A stretch of DNA of 64,000 bases from Priestia filamentosa (GCF_900177535.1 NZ_FXAJ01000010.1:1-64000), one strand, 5' to 3'. Shown: positions 1 to 8,846, counted from the first letter of the stretch. Notes: a model not told the origin generated them from the sequence alone. Numbers and translations: made by a program.

Positions 1-32
1 CTGACTAATACTAATCGATCGAGGACTTAACC
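1..32 (+). rRNA. 23S rRNA, 3' end only
   Basis: The first 32 bases match the conserved 3' end of Bacillus 23S rRNA, ending in the typical GAGGACTTAACC. The rest of the gene lies upstream of the window, so this is the distal part of an rrn operon read on the + strand. The exact 3' end is by eye and may be off by a base or two. Confidence 0.9.
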
Positions 33-110
33 TAAGAATTGATCATAATCGGATATGTTTTTCCTTGCCTTGTTATTTAGTTTTGAGTGAGCAATTTTTT
101 TAAAAAACGC

Positions 111-139
111 TTGCTTTTTCGAAAGAATGCTTGTATAAT
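111..139 (+). promoter_or_regulatory. Candidate SigA promoter in the 23S-5S spacer
   Basis: TTGCTT at 111-116 and a perfect TATAAT at 134-139 are separated by exactly 17 bases. It would start transcription just before 5S rRNA (173) and drive 5S and the tRNAs independently of the rrn promoters. The fit is sequence-based only. Confidence 0.5.
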
Positions 140-172
140 AGATAATGTTGCGTCACTTAACCAAAAGAATTT

Positions 173-289
173 GTCTGGTAACCATAGCCAAGAGGTCACA
201 CCTGTTCCCATGCCGAACACAGAAGTTAAGCTCTTGAGCGCCGATGGTAGTTGGGACTTTGTCCCTGTGAGAGTAGGACGTTGCCAGGC
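173..289 (+). rRNA. rrf: 5S rRNA
   Basis: About 117 bases with the Bacillus 5S signature: the AAGAGGTCACACC and CCGAACACAGAAGTTAAGC blocks, GCGCCGATGGTAGT, and GAGAGTAGGACG near the 3' end. The ends pair (GTCTGGTAAC with GTTGCCAGGC). It sits about 140 bases after 23S and 9 bases before the first tRNA, as in Bacillus rrn-trn clusters. Ends are set by the terminal helix. Confidence 0.95.
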
Positions 290-298
290 TAACTATAT

Positions 299-373
299 TC
301 CACAGTAGCTCAGTGGTAGAGCTATCGGCTGTTAACCGATCGGTCGTAGGTTCGAATCCTACCTGTGGAGCCA
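299..373 (+). tRNA. tRNA-Asn(GTT)
   Basis: Cloverleaf with acceptor TCCACAG/CTGTGGA, anticodon loop CTGTTAA inside a 5-bp stem (anticodon GTT, Asn), and the T-loop GGTTCGAATCC. The 3' CCA is encoded. First tRNA after 5S. Confidence 0.95.
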
Positions 374-376
374 TTT

Positions 377-449
377 GCTTCCATAGCTCAGTTGGTAGAG
401 CGCTTCCATGGTAAGGAAGAGGTCATCGGTTCAATCCCGGTTGGAAGCT
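377..449 (+). tRNA. tRNA-Thr(GGT)
   Basis: Acceptor GCTTCCA pairs with TGGAAGC, and the anticodon stem CTTCC/GGAAG encloses loop ATGGTAA, giving anticodon GGT (Thr). The T arm carries GGTTCAATCCC. CCA is not encoded after the discriminator base, so it must be added by the CCA enzyme. Confidence 0.93.
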
Positions 450-474
450 TGCCGAGCACATATTAAGCAGTTAT

Positions 475-546
475 GGCCCGTTGGTCAAGCGGTTAAGACA
501 CCGCCCTTTCACGGCGGTAACACGGGTTCGAATCCCGTACGGGTCA
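475..546 (+). tRNA. tRNA-Glu(TTC)
   Basis: Acceptor GGCCCGT pairs with ACGGGTC (one G-T). Anticodon stem CCGCC/GGCGG around CTTTCAC gives anticodon TTC (Glu). CCA is not encoded. The following order Glu-Val-Thr-Tyr-Gln is the order I recall for the B. subtilis trnSL block that also precedes sigW. Confidence 0.94.
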
Positions 547-573
547 CTTTTATTACATAGCAACAATTTGAGC

Positions 574-649
574 GGAGGATTAGCTCAGCTGGGAGAGCAT
601 CTGCCTTACAAGCAGAGGGTCGGCGGTTCGAGCCCGTCATCCTCCACCA
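574..649 (+). tRNA. tRNA-Val(TAC)
   Basis: Acceptor GGAGGAT/ATCCTCC, anticodon stem TCTGC/GCAGA around loop CTTACAA (anticodon TAC, Val), and T-loop GGTTCGAGCCC. The 3' CCA is encoded. Confidence 0.95.
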
Positions 650-672
650 TTTAAAATAATATAGTAACCTAT

Positions 673-745
<73 letters not shown>

Positions 746-757
746 TCCTTATTTCTT

Positions 758-842
758 GGAGGGGTAGCGAAGTGGCTAAACGCGGCAGACTGTAAATCTG
801 CTCCCTCTGGGTTCGGCGGTTCGAATCCGTCCCCCTCCACCA
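758..842 (+). tRNA. tRNA-Tyr(GTA)
   Basis: An 85-base class II tRNA with a long variable arm. Acceptor GGAGGGG/CCCCTCC, anticodon stem GCAGA/TCTGC around CTGTAAA (anticodon GTA, Tyr). CCA is encoded. Confidence 0.95.
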
Positions 843-891
843 TTTTTGTTTAAAACAAAAGAAATTGGGTACACTACATATAGAATAATAT

Positions 892-966
892 TGGGCTATA
901 GCCAAGCGGTAAGGCAACGGACTTTGACTCCGTCATGCGTTGGTTCGAATCCAGCTAGCCCAGCCA
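892..966 (+). tRNA. tRNA-Gln(TTG)
   Basis: Acceptor TGGGCTA/TAGCCCA, anticodon stem ACGGA/TCCGT around CTTTGAC (anticodon TTG, Gln), and T-loop GGTTCGAATCC. CCA is encoded. Confidence 0.95.
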
Positions 967-968
967 AT

Positions 969-1041
969 GAGCCATTAGCTCAGTTGGTAGAGCATCTGAC
1001 TTTTAATCAGAGGGTCGAAGGTTCGAGTCCTTCATGGCTCA
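969..1041 (+). tRNA. tRNA-Lys(TTT)
   Basis: Acceptor GAGCCAT/ATGGCTC, anticodon stem TCTGA/TCAGA around CTTTTAA (anticodon TTT, Lys). CCA is not encoded. Only two bases separate it from tRNA-Gln, so both are processed from one transcript. Last tRNA of the array. Confidence 0.95.
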
Positions 1042-1060
1042 TCTTGATTCATTGGAACTT

Positions 1061-1107
1061 AAAGCCGTGAAGATTTTCATATTCTGTGAAAATCTTCACG
1101 GCTTTTT
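1061..1107 (+). terminator. Terminator of the rrn-tRNA operon
   Basis: A perfect 19-bp inverted repeat (AAAGCCGTGAAGATTTTCA and its complement) with a 7-base loop and a T run, 20 bases after tRNA-Lys. Very strong intrinsic terminator. Confidence 0.95.
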
Positions 1108-1355
1108 ATATATTAAAAACAAATGCTTTCTATATTAACTAATCTTATCGTCTTGATTCTATTTTCCCTCTTATTTAAAGTTTAAAGGTGATAATTCTTT
1201 TGTTCTTTGTTTCCAACCCAAAAAGCTTTCTTTTTCAGAAGGTTTCTCTTTTTATACAGATAAAAGTAAAAATGGTAAAAAATTAAATTTTGTCTCTTTT
1301 GTAATATAAAAAATGTTAAAATGTATCATTGGAATGAAAAATATTTGCGGAGAAA

Positions 1356-1381
1356 TGAAACCTTTTAGAAAAAGAATCGTA
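1356..1381 (+). promoter_or_regulatory. SigW-type autoregulatory promoter of sigW
   Basis: TGAAAC at 1356-1361 and CGTA at 1378-1381 are spaced 16 bases apart, the known ECF SigW consensus, and lie 38 bases upstream of the sigW start. In B. subtilis sigW is transcribed from such a promoter by its own product. The stretch from the terminator at 1107 to 1356 is AT-rich and shows nothing else. Confidence 0.85.
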
Positions 1382-1418
1382 CTACAATTATCCCGCAATG
1401 GGCGGAGGTACTCAGGAG

Positions 1419-1982
1419 ATGGATTTGTTTATAAAAAGCAAGATAAAGAAAGTAAAAAAAGGGGATCAGAACGCTTTTGCTGAGGTTGTAGAATATTATA
1501 AAGATAAAATCTACCAGCTTTGCTATAGGATGTTAGGGAATGCTCATGAAGCAGAAGATATGGCACAGGAAGCCTTCTTACGCGCATATGTTAATATTGA
1601 TAGTTATGATATTAAGCGTAAGTTCTCAACATGGCTTTATCGAATTGCTACAAACCTTTGTATTGACCGTATTCGAAAAAAGAAACCTGATTACTTTCTT
1701 GATGCTGAGGTTGCTGGGACTGAAGGACTGAACATGTACTCTCAAATTGCTGCAGATGGAGAGCTCCCAGAAGAAAGTGTAGAAAAACTTGAGCTTCATG
1801 AATATGTACAGCAACAAATTGCCCAGTTGCCTGAAAAATATCGAACAGTTATTATTTTAAAGTATGTAGATGAACTTCCTTTAAAAGAGATTAGCGATAC
1901 TATGGAGTTACCAATTGGGACAGTGAAAACAAGGATTCATCGTGGACGAGAGGCTTTAAGAAAGAAGCTCCGTCATATGTAA
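1419..1982 (+). CDS. sigW: ECF RNA polymerase sigma factor SigW
   Basis: Extracytoplasmic-function sigma factor of 187 residues, the length of B. subtilis SigW. Sigma region 2 is visible around residues 20-90 (LCYRMLGNAHEAEDMAQEA, then the FSTWLYRIATNLCIDRIRKK segment), and region 4 lies at the C-terminus (LPEKYRTVIILKYVDELPLK, GTVKTRIHRGREALRKKL). It directs transcription of detoxification and envelope-stress genes. An ATG at 1398 is in frame, but the ATG at 1419 follows an ideal GGAGGT (1404-1409) by nine bases and gives the family N-terminus, so it is chosen. It is followed 12 bases later by its anti-sigma gene rsiW. Autoregulation is indicated by the upstream SigW promoter. Confidence 0.97.
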   Translation: MDLFIKSKIKKVKKGDQNAFAEVVEYYKDKIYQLCYRMLGNAHEAEDMAQEAFLRAYVNIDSYDIKRKFSTWLYRIATNLCIDRIRKKKPDYFLDAEVAGTEGLNMYSQIAADGELPEESVEKLELHEYVQQQIAQLPEKYRTVIILKYVDELPLKEISDTMELPIGTVKTRIHRGREALRKKLRHM

Positions 1983-1994
1983 GGGGTGATTGCT

Positions 1995-2600
1995 ATGGAA
2001 TGTAAAAATGTTTCACTATTTATGCATGAATATCTTGATGGAGATATAGAGGCAGCTGATGAACAGAAGCTAAGAAAACATCTCCAAGAGTGTGAGGAGT
2101 GTAGTGAGCATTTTCGTGAGCTGAAACGAACAATTGCTTTTATTCAAAGTACTTCACATGTTAATGCTCCAGCAAACTTCACAGAAGGAGTCATGAACCG
2201 TTTACCTGTAGAACGTAAACGAGCAAAAGCAAGAAGATGGTTACAAGGCCATCCCCTCCTAACCGCAGCGGCTGTTTTTTTCGTTCTAATGCTTGGAGGA
2301 GCCCTTTCTAGCTGGTCGAATAACAGTGAGTTCTCTGTGTCAAAACAGGACAACGTTGAAGTGAAAGGACATACGGCAATTGTCCCAGAAGGAAAGACTG
2401 TTCAAGGAGATCTTGTTGTGAGAAACGGTAATACCCGCATAGAAGGTAAAGTAAATGGAAGTGTGACCGTCATTAACGGTTCTAATTATCTTGCATCAGC
2501 AGGGGAAGTAACCGGTGAGATTAGAGAGTTAGACCAAATGTTTGAATGGTTATGGTACAAAATGAAGTCGACAACGGATAATATTGTGCATGCTTTTTAG
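1995..2600 (+). CDS. rsiW: Anti-sigma-W factor RsiW
   Basis: Single-pass membrane anti-sigma factor that holds SigW inactive until site-1 and site-2 proteolysis releases it. The N-terminal zinc anti-sigma domain has Cys3 and the His29-x3-Cys33-x2-Cys36 motif. A transmembrane segment follows at about residues 90-107 (AAAVFFVLMLGGALSS), then an extracytoplasmic region with repeated V-x-G-x-V motifs like B. subtilis RsiW. The GTG at 1986 is in frame, but AAGGGGTG at 1981-1988 is better placed for the ATG at 1995. Co-transcribed with sigW and followed by a terminator. Confidence 0.96.
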   Translation: MECKNVSLFMHEYLDGDIEAADEQKLRKHLQECEECSEHFRELKRTIAFIQSTSHVNAPANFTEGVMNRLPVERKRAKARRWLQGHPLLTAAAVFFVLMLGGALSSWSNNSEFSVSKQDNVEVKGHTAIVPEGKTVQGDLVVRNGNTRIEGKVNGSVTVINGSNYLASAGEVTGEIRELDQMFEWLWYKMKSTTDNIVHAF

Positions 2601-2611
2601 AAATTAGGGAA

Positions 2612-2668
2612 GATGATATAAAAAGGCAGTTATTTTACTACTTTGCCTTTTTTATATCATCTTTTTTT
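2612..2668 (+). terminator. Terminator of sigW-rsiW
   Basis: A long inverted repeat (GATGATATAAAAAGGCA against TGCCTTTTTTATATCATC) followed by a run of T, 12 bases after the rsiW stop. Confidence 0.85.
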
Positions 2669-2703
2669 CAACTTGTTAACAACGCTCATATTAATATGTT
2701 TTA

Positions 2704-2712
2704 TGATATAAT
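2704..2712 (+). promoter_or_regulatory. Extended -10 element upstream of cdaA
   Basis: TGATATAAT is an exact extended -10 (TGN plus TATAAT) about 130 bases before cdaA. No good -35 is visible at normal spacing, which extended -10 promoters can tolerate. It would drive cdaA-cdaR-glmM. Confidence 0.45.
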
Positions 2713-2841
2713 AAAAAAGTTATGAAGCTTTTGAAATCACTATGATAAAGCATATTAAAGTATTCACAAAACTAAATACACGAATAATAATTAGACGGTA
2801 TAAAAAATAGGGTGATGATTATATAAAGAGGAAGTGAGATC

Positions 2842-3663
2842 ATGCTCTTTGGAGAGCTACCGGTTTTGAATTATGTAGGAAATGTTATCGATGTTCTCCT
2901 AGTCTGGTTCGTTATTTATAAAATCATTATGGTAATTCGAGGTACAAAAGCCGTTCAACTTTTGAAAGGGATTACGGTAATTATTGTCGTCCAGTTCTTA
3001 AGTAAATTTTTAGGGTTAAGAACGCTCGAATGGATTATGGACCAGGCACTTACATGGGGATTCTTAGCAATTATTATCATCTTCCAACCAGAGCTAAGAC
3101 GTGCTTTAGAACAATTAGGACGCGGAAAGCTCTTTTCTCGAGGATCGGTTCCTGAAGAAGATGAACAAACAAAAGTAATTGAAGCAGTTGTAAAAGCAAC
3201 AAGTTATATGGCGAAAAGACGTATTGGTGCTCTTATTTCTATTGAACGTGAAACAGGAATGGGAGATTATATTGAAACAGGAATAGATCTAAAAGCGAAG
3301 GTATCATCTGAATTACTAATTAACTTATTCATTCCGAATACCCCGCTGCACGATGGTGCGGTTATTTTACAGCGCAATGAAGTAGCAGCAGCAGCTTGTT
3401 ATCTTCCACTTTCAGAAAGCCCTTTTATTTCTAAAGAACTAGGAACCCGACATCGTGCAGCTGTTGGAATAAGTGAAGTGACAGATAGTATTACAGTAAT
3501 TGTTTCTGAGGAAACAGGTGGTATTTCTGTGACTAAAAACGGTGAGCTTCATCGTGAATTAACTCCAGATTCTCTTGGTGAAATTCTGACAAGCACACTT
3601 ATTGGCCAAACGAGATCATCCTCTGGAGCTCGCTGGCAGTGGAGGGGGAAAAGAGATGGATAA
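2842..3663 (+). CDS. cdaA: Diadenylate cyclase CdaA
   Basis: Membrane-bound enzyme making cyclic di-AMP from two ATP, 273 residues as usual for CdaA (YbbP). Three hydrophobic helices occupy residues 10-80, followed by the DAC domain. The catalytic signatures are Asp171-Gly172-Ala173 (LHDGAVI) and Arg203-His204-Arg205 (GTRHRAAVG). The SD GAGGAAGTGAG precedes the ATG. The gene overlaps cdaR by eight bases and stands before glmM; CdaA, CdaR and GlmM physically interact in Bacillus and Listeria, so the conserved order supports the assignment. c-di-AMP controls potassium and osmolyte homeostasis. Confidence 0.97.
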   Translation: MLFGELPVLNYVGNVIDVLLVWFVIYKIIMVIRGTKAVQLLKGITVIIVVQFLSKFLGLRTLEWIMDQALTWGFLAIIIIFQPELRRALEQLGRGKLFSRGSVPEEDEQTKVIEAVVKATSYMAKRRIGALISIERETGMGDYIETGIDLKAKVSSELLINLFIPNTPLHDGAVILQRNEVAAAACYLPLSESPFISKELGTRHRAAVGISEVTDSITVIVSEETGGISVTKNGELHRELTPDSLGEILTSTLIGQTRSSSGARWQWRGKRDG

Positions 3664-5128
3664 ACTTATGAATAATCATTGGTTTATGAAAATCATCGCT
3701 TTACTATTAGCTTTTATGCTGTATCTATCCGTCACATTAGAAGAAACAGGAAGCAGCAGCTCTCCTTTTAACTCTTCAAGTAGCAGTGGAAGTACAAGCA
3801 ATGAAGAAACCCAAACCATTCAAGATGTTCCTGTTACAGCTTATTTTGATGATGAGAAATATATTGTATCAGGACTGCCTGAAACAGTAGATATTACCTT
3901 AAAAGGATCAAAGAGTGACATTAAACTTCAGCGAGATGTAAAAGTATATGCTAACTTAGAAAACTTAAAACCAGGTAATCATCAAGTTAAACTTCATGAT
4001 AATATTGATGATGGTTTAAGTGTTGAAATTGATCCGAAAACTGTGCAAGTTACAATCGAGCAAAAAGTATCAAAAAAGTTTCCACTTGAGGTTAGCTTAG
4101 CCTCAGACCAGATTAAATCTGGATATGTTGCCGGCACTCCTTCTGTTTCACCTAAAAGCGTTGTTGTAACAGGTGGAAAGTCACAGATTGAATCTATTTC
4201 TTCTGTGAAAGCATTAGTTGAAGAAGATGATGCAGATAGCACAATAAAGCAACAAGCAAAAGTTGTAGCTTTTGATCGTAACTTAAATAAACTTAACGTT
4301 GATACAAATCCAGAGTTTGTACAAGTTAATATACCAATTAAAAGGGAAAGCAAAAGTGTCCCATTAAAGTTCGAGGCATCTGGAACTCCCAGTGAGGGAG
4401 TGAAGGTAACAAGCATCGAACCACAGACAAAAGAAGCTGTTATTTATGGAGATGAAGATGCTTTAAAAAGTGTGAATGAAATTTCAGAAATCCCTGTTGA
4501 TGTTAGTGATATTAGAGGTACAGAGACCGTAGAGGTAAACGTCCCTTTACCAGAGGGCATCAAGCGAGTAAGTCCTGAAAGTGTAAAAGTCAAAGTCAAT
4601 ACTTCTGAAGGTAGTACAAAGGAAGAAGAAGCTAAAGAAGACGAAAAAGAAACAGTAGAAAAAGAATCAACGGAACCAGAAGAGACTACTACAGAAGAGG
4701 AAGAGAAAGAACAAGAGAAGGAAGATGAAGAAGAGACGAATTTAACGAGAACTATTAGTGGTGTTAGTCTCTCAATTGGAGGTCAATCGGATTCTTTTCT
4801 TTATCAAATGTTAACTCCATCAAATGGGACAATTAGCATAAGTGCAACAGGACCTAAAAATACGGTTCAATCTCTAAGTGCAGGAGATATTAGTGCAAGT
4901 GTGAGTGCAAGCGGGTACGAAGCAGGTACATATACATTGCCTATTAGCGTAAGCGGACCAAGTGGAGTACAAATCACCCCGAACACGAGCACTGCCAAAG
5001 TAGAGATAACAGCTAAAGAAGAAGAAGAAGAAGAGCCTCCACCAGAAGAGGAAGAAGAAGAGCAGCAAGGTGAACAAACAACAAATTACGAACAGCAACA
5101 AGAACAAAATCCAGCAAACAGTGAATAA
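3656..5128 (+). CDS. cdaR: CdaA regulatory protein CdaR (YbbR)
   Basis: Membrane-anchored, mostly extracytoplasmic regulator of CdaA, 490 residues. One N-terminal membrane helix (about residues 8-26) is followed by YbbR repeats, recognisable from recurring patterns such as V-x-V-x-x-YFDDEKYIVSGLP, YVAGTPSVSPKSVVVTGG and VKVTSIEPQTKEAVIYG. Two features are unusual: a Glu/Lys-rich linker at about residues 320-362 between the third and last repeats, and an acidic Glu-rich tail from about residue 453. The ATG at 3656 follows GGAGGGGG; the open frame begins earlier only because it runs into cdaA. Translation is probably coupled to cdaA. Confidence 0.94.
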   Translation: MDKLMNNHWFMKIIALLLAFMLYLSVTLEETGSSSSPFNSSSSSGSTSNEETQTIQDVPVTAYFDDEKYIVSGLPETVDITLKGSKSDIKLQRDVKVYANLENLKPGNHQVKLHDNIDDGLSVEIDPKTVQVTIEQKVSKKFPLEVSLASDQIKSGYVAGTPSVSPKSVVVTGGKSQIESISSVKALVEEDDADSTIKQQAKVVAFDRNLNKLNVDTNPEFVQVNIPIKRESKSVPLKFEASGTPSEGVKVTSIEPQTKEAVIYGDEDALKSVNEISEIPVDVSDIRGTETVEVNVPLPEGIKRVSPESVKVKVNTSEGSTKEEEAKEDEKETVEKESTEPEETTTEEEEKEQEKEDEEETNLTRTISGVSLSIGGQSDSFLYQMLTPSNGTISISATGPKNTVQSLSAGDISASVSASGYEAGTYTLPISVSGPSGVQITPNTSTAKVEITAKEEEEEEPPPEEEEEEQQGEQTTNYEQQQEQNPANSE

Positions 5129-5143
5129 AGGAGAGAATATGAA

Positions 5144-6493
5144 ATGGGTAAATATTTTGGTACAGATGGAGTTCGTGGGGTAGCGAACAGTGAATTAACA
5201 CCTGAATTAGCCTTTCGGGTAGGACGCTTTGGGGGATATGTCCTAACAAAAGATATGGAGCGACCAAAAGTCCTAATTGGCCGTGATACACGTGTTTCTG
5301 GCCATATGTTAGAAGGAGCTCTTGTAGCAGGTCTTCTTTCCATTGGAGCTGAGGTTATGCGTTTAGGCGTTATCTCAACACCAGGAGTAGCATATTTAAC
5401 AAAAGCAACAGGTGCACAAGCAGGAGTGATGATTTCCGCTTCACATAACCCTGTTCAGGATAACGGAATCAAGTTCTTTGGTTCTGATGGTTTTAAACTT
5501 TCAGATGAGCAGGAAGAGGAAATTGAAGCTCTTTTAAATAGTACTGAAGATACATTACCACGTCCAACAGGAGCCGATCTTGGTCAAGTAAATGATTACT
5601 TTGAAGGTGGTCAAAAATATCTTCAATACTTGAAGCAGAGTGTTGATGAGGACTTCTCTGATATCCATGTTGCACTTGACTGTGCACATGGAGCAACGTC
5701 TTCTCTAGCTGCTCATCTTTTCGCAGACCTAGAAGCAGAAATTTCAACAATGGGAGCTTCTCCGAATGGTACGAACATTAATGACGGGGTTGGATCTACA
5801 CACCCTGAAGTGCTTGCTGAATTCGTAAAAGAAAAAGGTGCTGACGTTGGACTTGCTTTTGATGGAGACGGAGATCGTTTGATTGCTGTTGACGAAAAAG
5901 GGCAGATTGTTGATGGAGACCAGATCATGTATATCTGTGCAAAATATTTAAATGAGCAAGGTATGCTGAACGAAGGTACTGTTGTGTCAACAGTAATGAG
6001 TAACCTTGGCTTCTATAAAGCACTTGACGAGCACAGCGTAAAAAGTGTAAAAACTGCGGTAGGAGATCGCTATGTTGTTGAAGAGATGAAGAAGAATGGA
6101 TACAACTTAGGAGGAGAGCAGTCAGGACATATTATTTTCCTTGACTACATTTCAACAGGGGATGGAATGCTTTCTGCTATCCAGCTTGTGAATATTATGA
6201 AGGTAACGAAAAAGTCGCTTTCAGAGCTTGCAAGTGAAATGAAGAAATTTCCGCAAATCTTACAAAATGTTCGTGTAACAGACAAGCATAATGTAACATC
6301 TAATGAAAAAGTAAAAAATATTATTGAAGAAGTAGAGAAAGAAATGGGAGACCATGGGCGTGTACTTGTAAGACCTTCTGGTACAGAACCATTAGTGCGC
6401 GTGATGGTAGAAGCTCCTACAGATAAAGAATGTAAAGAATACGTAGATCGCATTGTAAAAGTCGTTGTAGACGAAATGGGTCTAGACGCTTAA
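5144..6493 (+). CDS. glmM: Phosphoglucosamine mutase GlmM
   Basis: Converts glucosamine-6-phosphate to glucosamine-1-phosphate on the route to UDP-GlcNAc and peptidoglycan. 449 residues with all family signatures: the N-terminal FGTDGVRG, the phosphoserine loop ISASHNP (Ser100), the Mg-binding loop DGDGDR (Asp240, Asp242, Asp244), and the C-terminal phosphate-binding [12 protein letters not shown]. Start ATG follows GGAGAG. It lies 15 bases after cdaR in the same operon and one terminator before glmS, the preceding enzyme of the pathway. Confidence 0.98.
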   Translation: MGKYFGTDGVRGVANSELTPELAFRVGRFGGYVLTKDMERPKVLIGRDTRVSGHMLEGALVAGLLSIGAEVMRLGVISTPGVAYLTKATGAQAGVMISASHNPVQDNGIKFFGSDGFKLSDEQEEEIEALLNSTEDTLPRPTGADLGQVNDYFEGGQKYLQYLKQSVDEDFSDIHVALDCAHGATSSLAAHLFADLEAEISTMGASPNGTNINDGVGSTHPEVLAEFVKEKGADVGLAFDGDGDRLIAVDEKGQIVDGDQIMYICAKYLNEQGMLNEGTVVSTVMSNLGFYKALDEHSVKSVKTAVGDRYVVEEMKKNGYNLGGEQSGHIIFLDYISTGDGMLSAIQLVNIMKVTKKSLSELASEMKKFPQILQNVRVTDKHNVTSNEKVKNIIEEVEKEMGDHGRVLVRPSGTEPLVRVMVEAPTDKECKEYVDRIVKVVVDEMGLDA

Positions 6494-6499
6494 TCCTTT

Positions 6500-6545
6500 A
6501 TGCATAGGAAGTGGAACATTTTCACTTCTTATGCATATTTTTATT
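6500..6545 (+). terminator. Terminator after glmM
   Basis: Stem TATGCATAGGAAGTG with its near-complement TCACTTCTTATGCATA, followed by a T-rich tract, immediately after the glmM stop. Confidence 0.85.
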
Positions 6546-6683
6546 AATGTCTGATACTTTATGGTAGATGACAAGCCTGTTATACAGTTGTAAATATCGT
6601 CATAAAATGCTTAACAGGAGGGATGGATAAAGGATTTTATACTGTAAAAAAACAATTTTGTAAAAGAGTTCACAAAATTTTAA

Positions 6684-6712
6684 TTGACGGTTTTTTTGGA
6701 CTATTGTAATAT
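6684..6712 (+). promoter_or_regulatory. SigA promoter of glmS
   Basis: TTGACG at 6684-6689 and TAATAT at 6707-6712 with a 17-base spacer. The transcript would begin about 55 bases before the ribozyme cleavage site. Confidence 0.7.
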
Positions 6713-6769
6713 AAAGCTGTTCGTCTCTTAAATATGGAAAAAGAGGCAACGCTACATTTAACGTATTTA

Positions 6770-6932
6770 TAAAAGCGCCTGAACTAAGCAAAGAGACGGA
6801 ACTGTTGCTTAGTTGACGAGGAGGAGGTTTATCGATATTTCGGCGGATGCCTCCCGGCTGAATGTGACCACAGCCGTAATTTTCTTGTCTAAATCAGCGA
6901 GGTGACTCGTTGGACAACGACAGAAAAGTGGT
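6770..6932 (+). ncRNA. glmS ribozyme (GlcN6P-activated)
   Basis: The 5' leader of glmS contains the self-cleaving glmS ribozyme. Cleavage is expected between A6774 and G6775 in AAAAGCGCC. Conserved core pieces follow in order: GAACT, GTTGACGAGGAGGAGG, TTTATCGA, TTTCGGCGGATGCCTCC, then CGGCTG and CAGCCGTAA. Glucosamine-6-phosphate acts as cofactor; the cleaved mRNA is degraded, so glmS is repressed by its own product. The 3' boundary is approximate. Confidence 0.95.
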
Positions 6933-6981
6933 TTCTTTTGTATTTAAACTTGTTCGGTTTAACTTAAGGAGGAAAAAGTTT

Positions 6982-8784
6982 ATGTGTGGAATTGTCGGCT
7001 ATATTGGAACTCAAGATTCAAAAGAAATTTTATTACGTGGATTAGAAAAACTTGAATATCGTGGCTATGATTCAGCAGGTATTGCTGTAATCGGAGACAA
7101 CGGTGTTCAACTTTTTAAAGAAAAAGGACGTATTGCGAAATTACGTGACGCAGTTGATTATGACGTAGTAGCACCGGCTGGAATTGGTCATACACGTTGG
7201 GCAACACACGGAGAGCCAAGTAAATTAAATGCTCACCCTCATAAAAGTACTTCAGGTCGTTTTACATTAGTGCATAACGGCGTTATCGAGAACTATTCAC
7301 TATTAAAAAATGAATACTTACAAGATGTAACATTTGTAAGTGATACAGATACAGAAGTTATTGTGCAACTTGTTGAAAAGTTTGCGAACGAAGGATTGGA
7401 TGTTGATGCAGCTTTCCGTAAGACAGTAGGTCTTTTACATGGTTCATACGGTTTAGCTCTTATCGATGAAAAAGATCCTGATACTATTTTTGTAGCAAAA
7501 AACAAAAGCCCACTTCTTGTTGGTCTTGGTGATGGATTTAACGTTGTAGCAAGTGATGCAATGGCAATGCTACAAGTAACAGATCAATATTTAGAGCTTA
7601 TGGATAAGGAAGTTGTTATTGTTCGTCGTGATAATGTAACAATTGAAACCTTAGAAGGCGAAATCATGGCACGTGAGCCTTACACTGCTCTAATTGACGC
7701 AAGTGACATTGAAAAAGGAACATATCCTCACTATATGCTAAAAGAAGTTGATGAGCAGCCTGGTGTTATTCGTAAAATTATTAGCGAATACCAAGATGCT
7801 AACAACGAGCTTAAAATTGATGAAGATATCTTAAAAGCAATGAACGATGCTGATCGTCTTTACATCGTTGCATGCGGAACAAGCTATCATGCAGGTCTTG
7901 TTGGTAAGCAGTTCATTGAGCAATGGGCAAAAGTTCCTGTAGAAGTTCACGTGGCAAGTGAATTTTCATACAATATGCCGCTTCTTTCTGAAAAGCCGCT
8001 ATTTGTTTTTATCTCTCAAAGTGGAGAAACAGCAGACAGCCGTTCAGTACTTGTTCAAGTAAAAGAAATGGGTCATAAAGCTCTTACAATTACAAATGTA
8101 CAAGGTTCAACACTTTCTCGTGAGGCAGATTACACACTTCTTTTGCATGCAGGTCCTGAGATTGCTGTAGCTTCTACAAAAGCATACACAGCGCAACTAG
8201 CTGTTCTATCTATTCTTTCAGCTGTTACAGCTAAATCAAAAGGAATTGAGCTTGGTTTTGATTTCTTACAAGAACTTGCTATTGCAGCAAACGCAATCGA
8301 AACACTTTGCGATGATAAAGAAGAAATGGAAAAAATCGCACGTGAATTCCTATCAACAACTCGTAATGCTTTCTTTATCGGCCGTGCAGTTGACTACTAT
8401 GTAGGTCTTGAAGGATCACTAAAACTTAAAGAAATTTCTTATATCCAAGCAGAAGGTTTTGCTGGTGGAGAACTTAAACATGGTACAATCGCTCTTATTG
8501 AGAACGGTACGCCTGTTATTGCTCTAGCAACGCAAGCACATGTAAATTTAAGTATCCGTGGTAACGTGCAAGAAGTAGCAGCTCGTGGTGCTAATCCTTG
8601 TATCATTTCTATGGAAGGCTTACAAACAGAAGAAGACCGCTATGTTCTTCCTGCTGTACATGAAACACTTGCACCGCTTGTAGCAGTTATTCCTCTTCAA
8701 CTTATTGCGTACTATGCAGCATTACACCGCGATTGTGATGTTGATAAGCCACGTAACTTAGCAAAATCTGTTACAGTTGAGTAA
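6982..8784 (+). CDS. glmS: Glutamine-fructose-6-phosphate aminotransferase GlmS
   Basis: Makes glucosamine-6-phosphate from fructose-6-phosphate and glutamine, the entry to amino-sugar and cell-wall synthesis. 600 residues, the usual length. Met1 is removed to expose Cys2 (MCGIVGYIG), the N-terminal nucleophile of the glutaminase domain. Two SIS isomerase domains follow, with ACGTSYHAG and SQSGETADS in the first, and the C-terminus ends in the family pattern [15 protein letters not shown] at 6910 is in frame but lies in the ribozyme; the ATG at 6982 has AAGGAGG upstream and is certain because of Cys2. Confidence 0.98.
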   Translation: MCGIVGYIGTQDSKEILLRGLEKLEYRGYDSAGIAVIGDNGVQLFKEKGRIAKLRDAVDYDVVAPAGIGHTRWATHGEPSKLNAHPHKSTSGRFTLVHNGVIENYSLLKNEYLQDVTFVSDTDTEVIVQLVEKFANEGLDVDAAFRKTVGLLHGSYGLALIDEKDPDTIFVAKNKSPLLVGLGDGFNVVASDAMAMLQVTDQYLELMDKEVVIVRRDNVTIETLEGEIMAREPYTALIDASDIEKGTYPHYMLKEVDEQPGVIRKIISEYQDANNELKIDEDILKAMNDADRLYIVACGTSYHAGLVGKQFIEQWAKVPVEVHVASEFSYNMPLLSEKPLFVFISQSGETADSRSVLVQVKEMGHKALTITNVQGSTLSREADYTLLLHAGPEIAVASTKAYTAQLAVLSILSAVTAKSKGIELGFDFLQELAIAANAIETLCDDKEEMEKIAREFLSTTRNAFFIGRAVDYYVGLEGSLKLKEISYIQAEGFAGGELKHGTIALIENGTPVIALATQAHVNLSIRGNVQEVAARGANPCIISMEGLQTEEDRYVLPAVHETLAPLVAVIPLQLIAYYAALHRDCDVDKPRNLAKSVTVE

Positions 8785-8811
8785 GTAAGACAGTTTTATA
8801 AATAAAAACAT

Positions 8812-8846
8812 AAAAGCCGATACTGAATTCAGTATCGGCTTTTTGT
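8812..8846 (+). terminator. Terminator of glmS
   Basis: Perfect palindrome AAAAGCCGATACTGA around GAATTC, then T5. Confidence 0.92.

Noticed and set aside
3994-5343. Several minus-strand open frames opposite cdaR and glmM
   Set aside because: They lie wholly inside well-supported genes, have no SD, and arise from the biased codon use of the acidic linker region.
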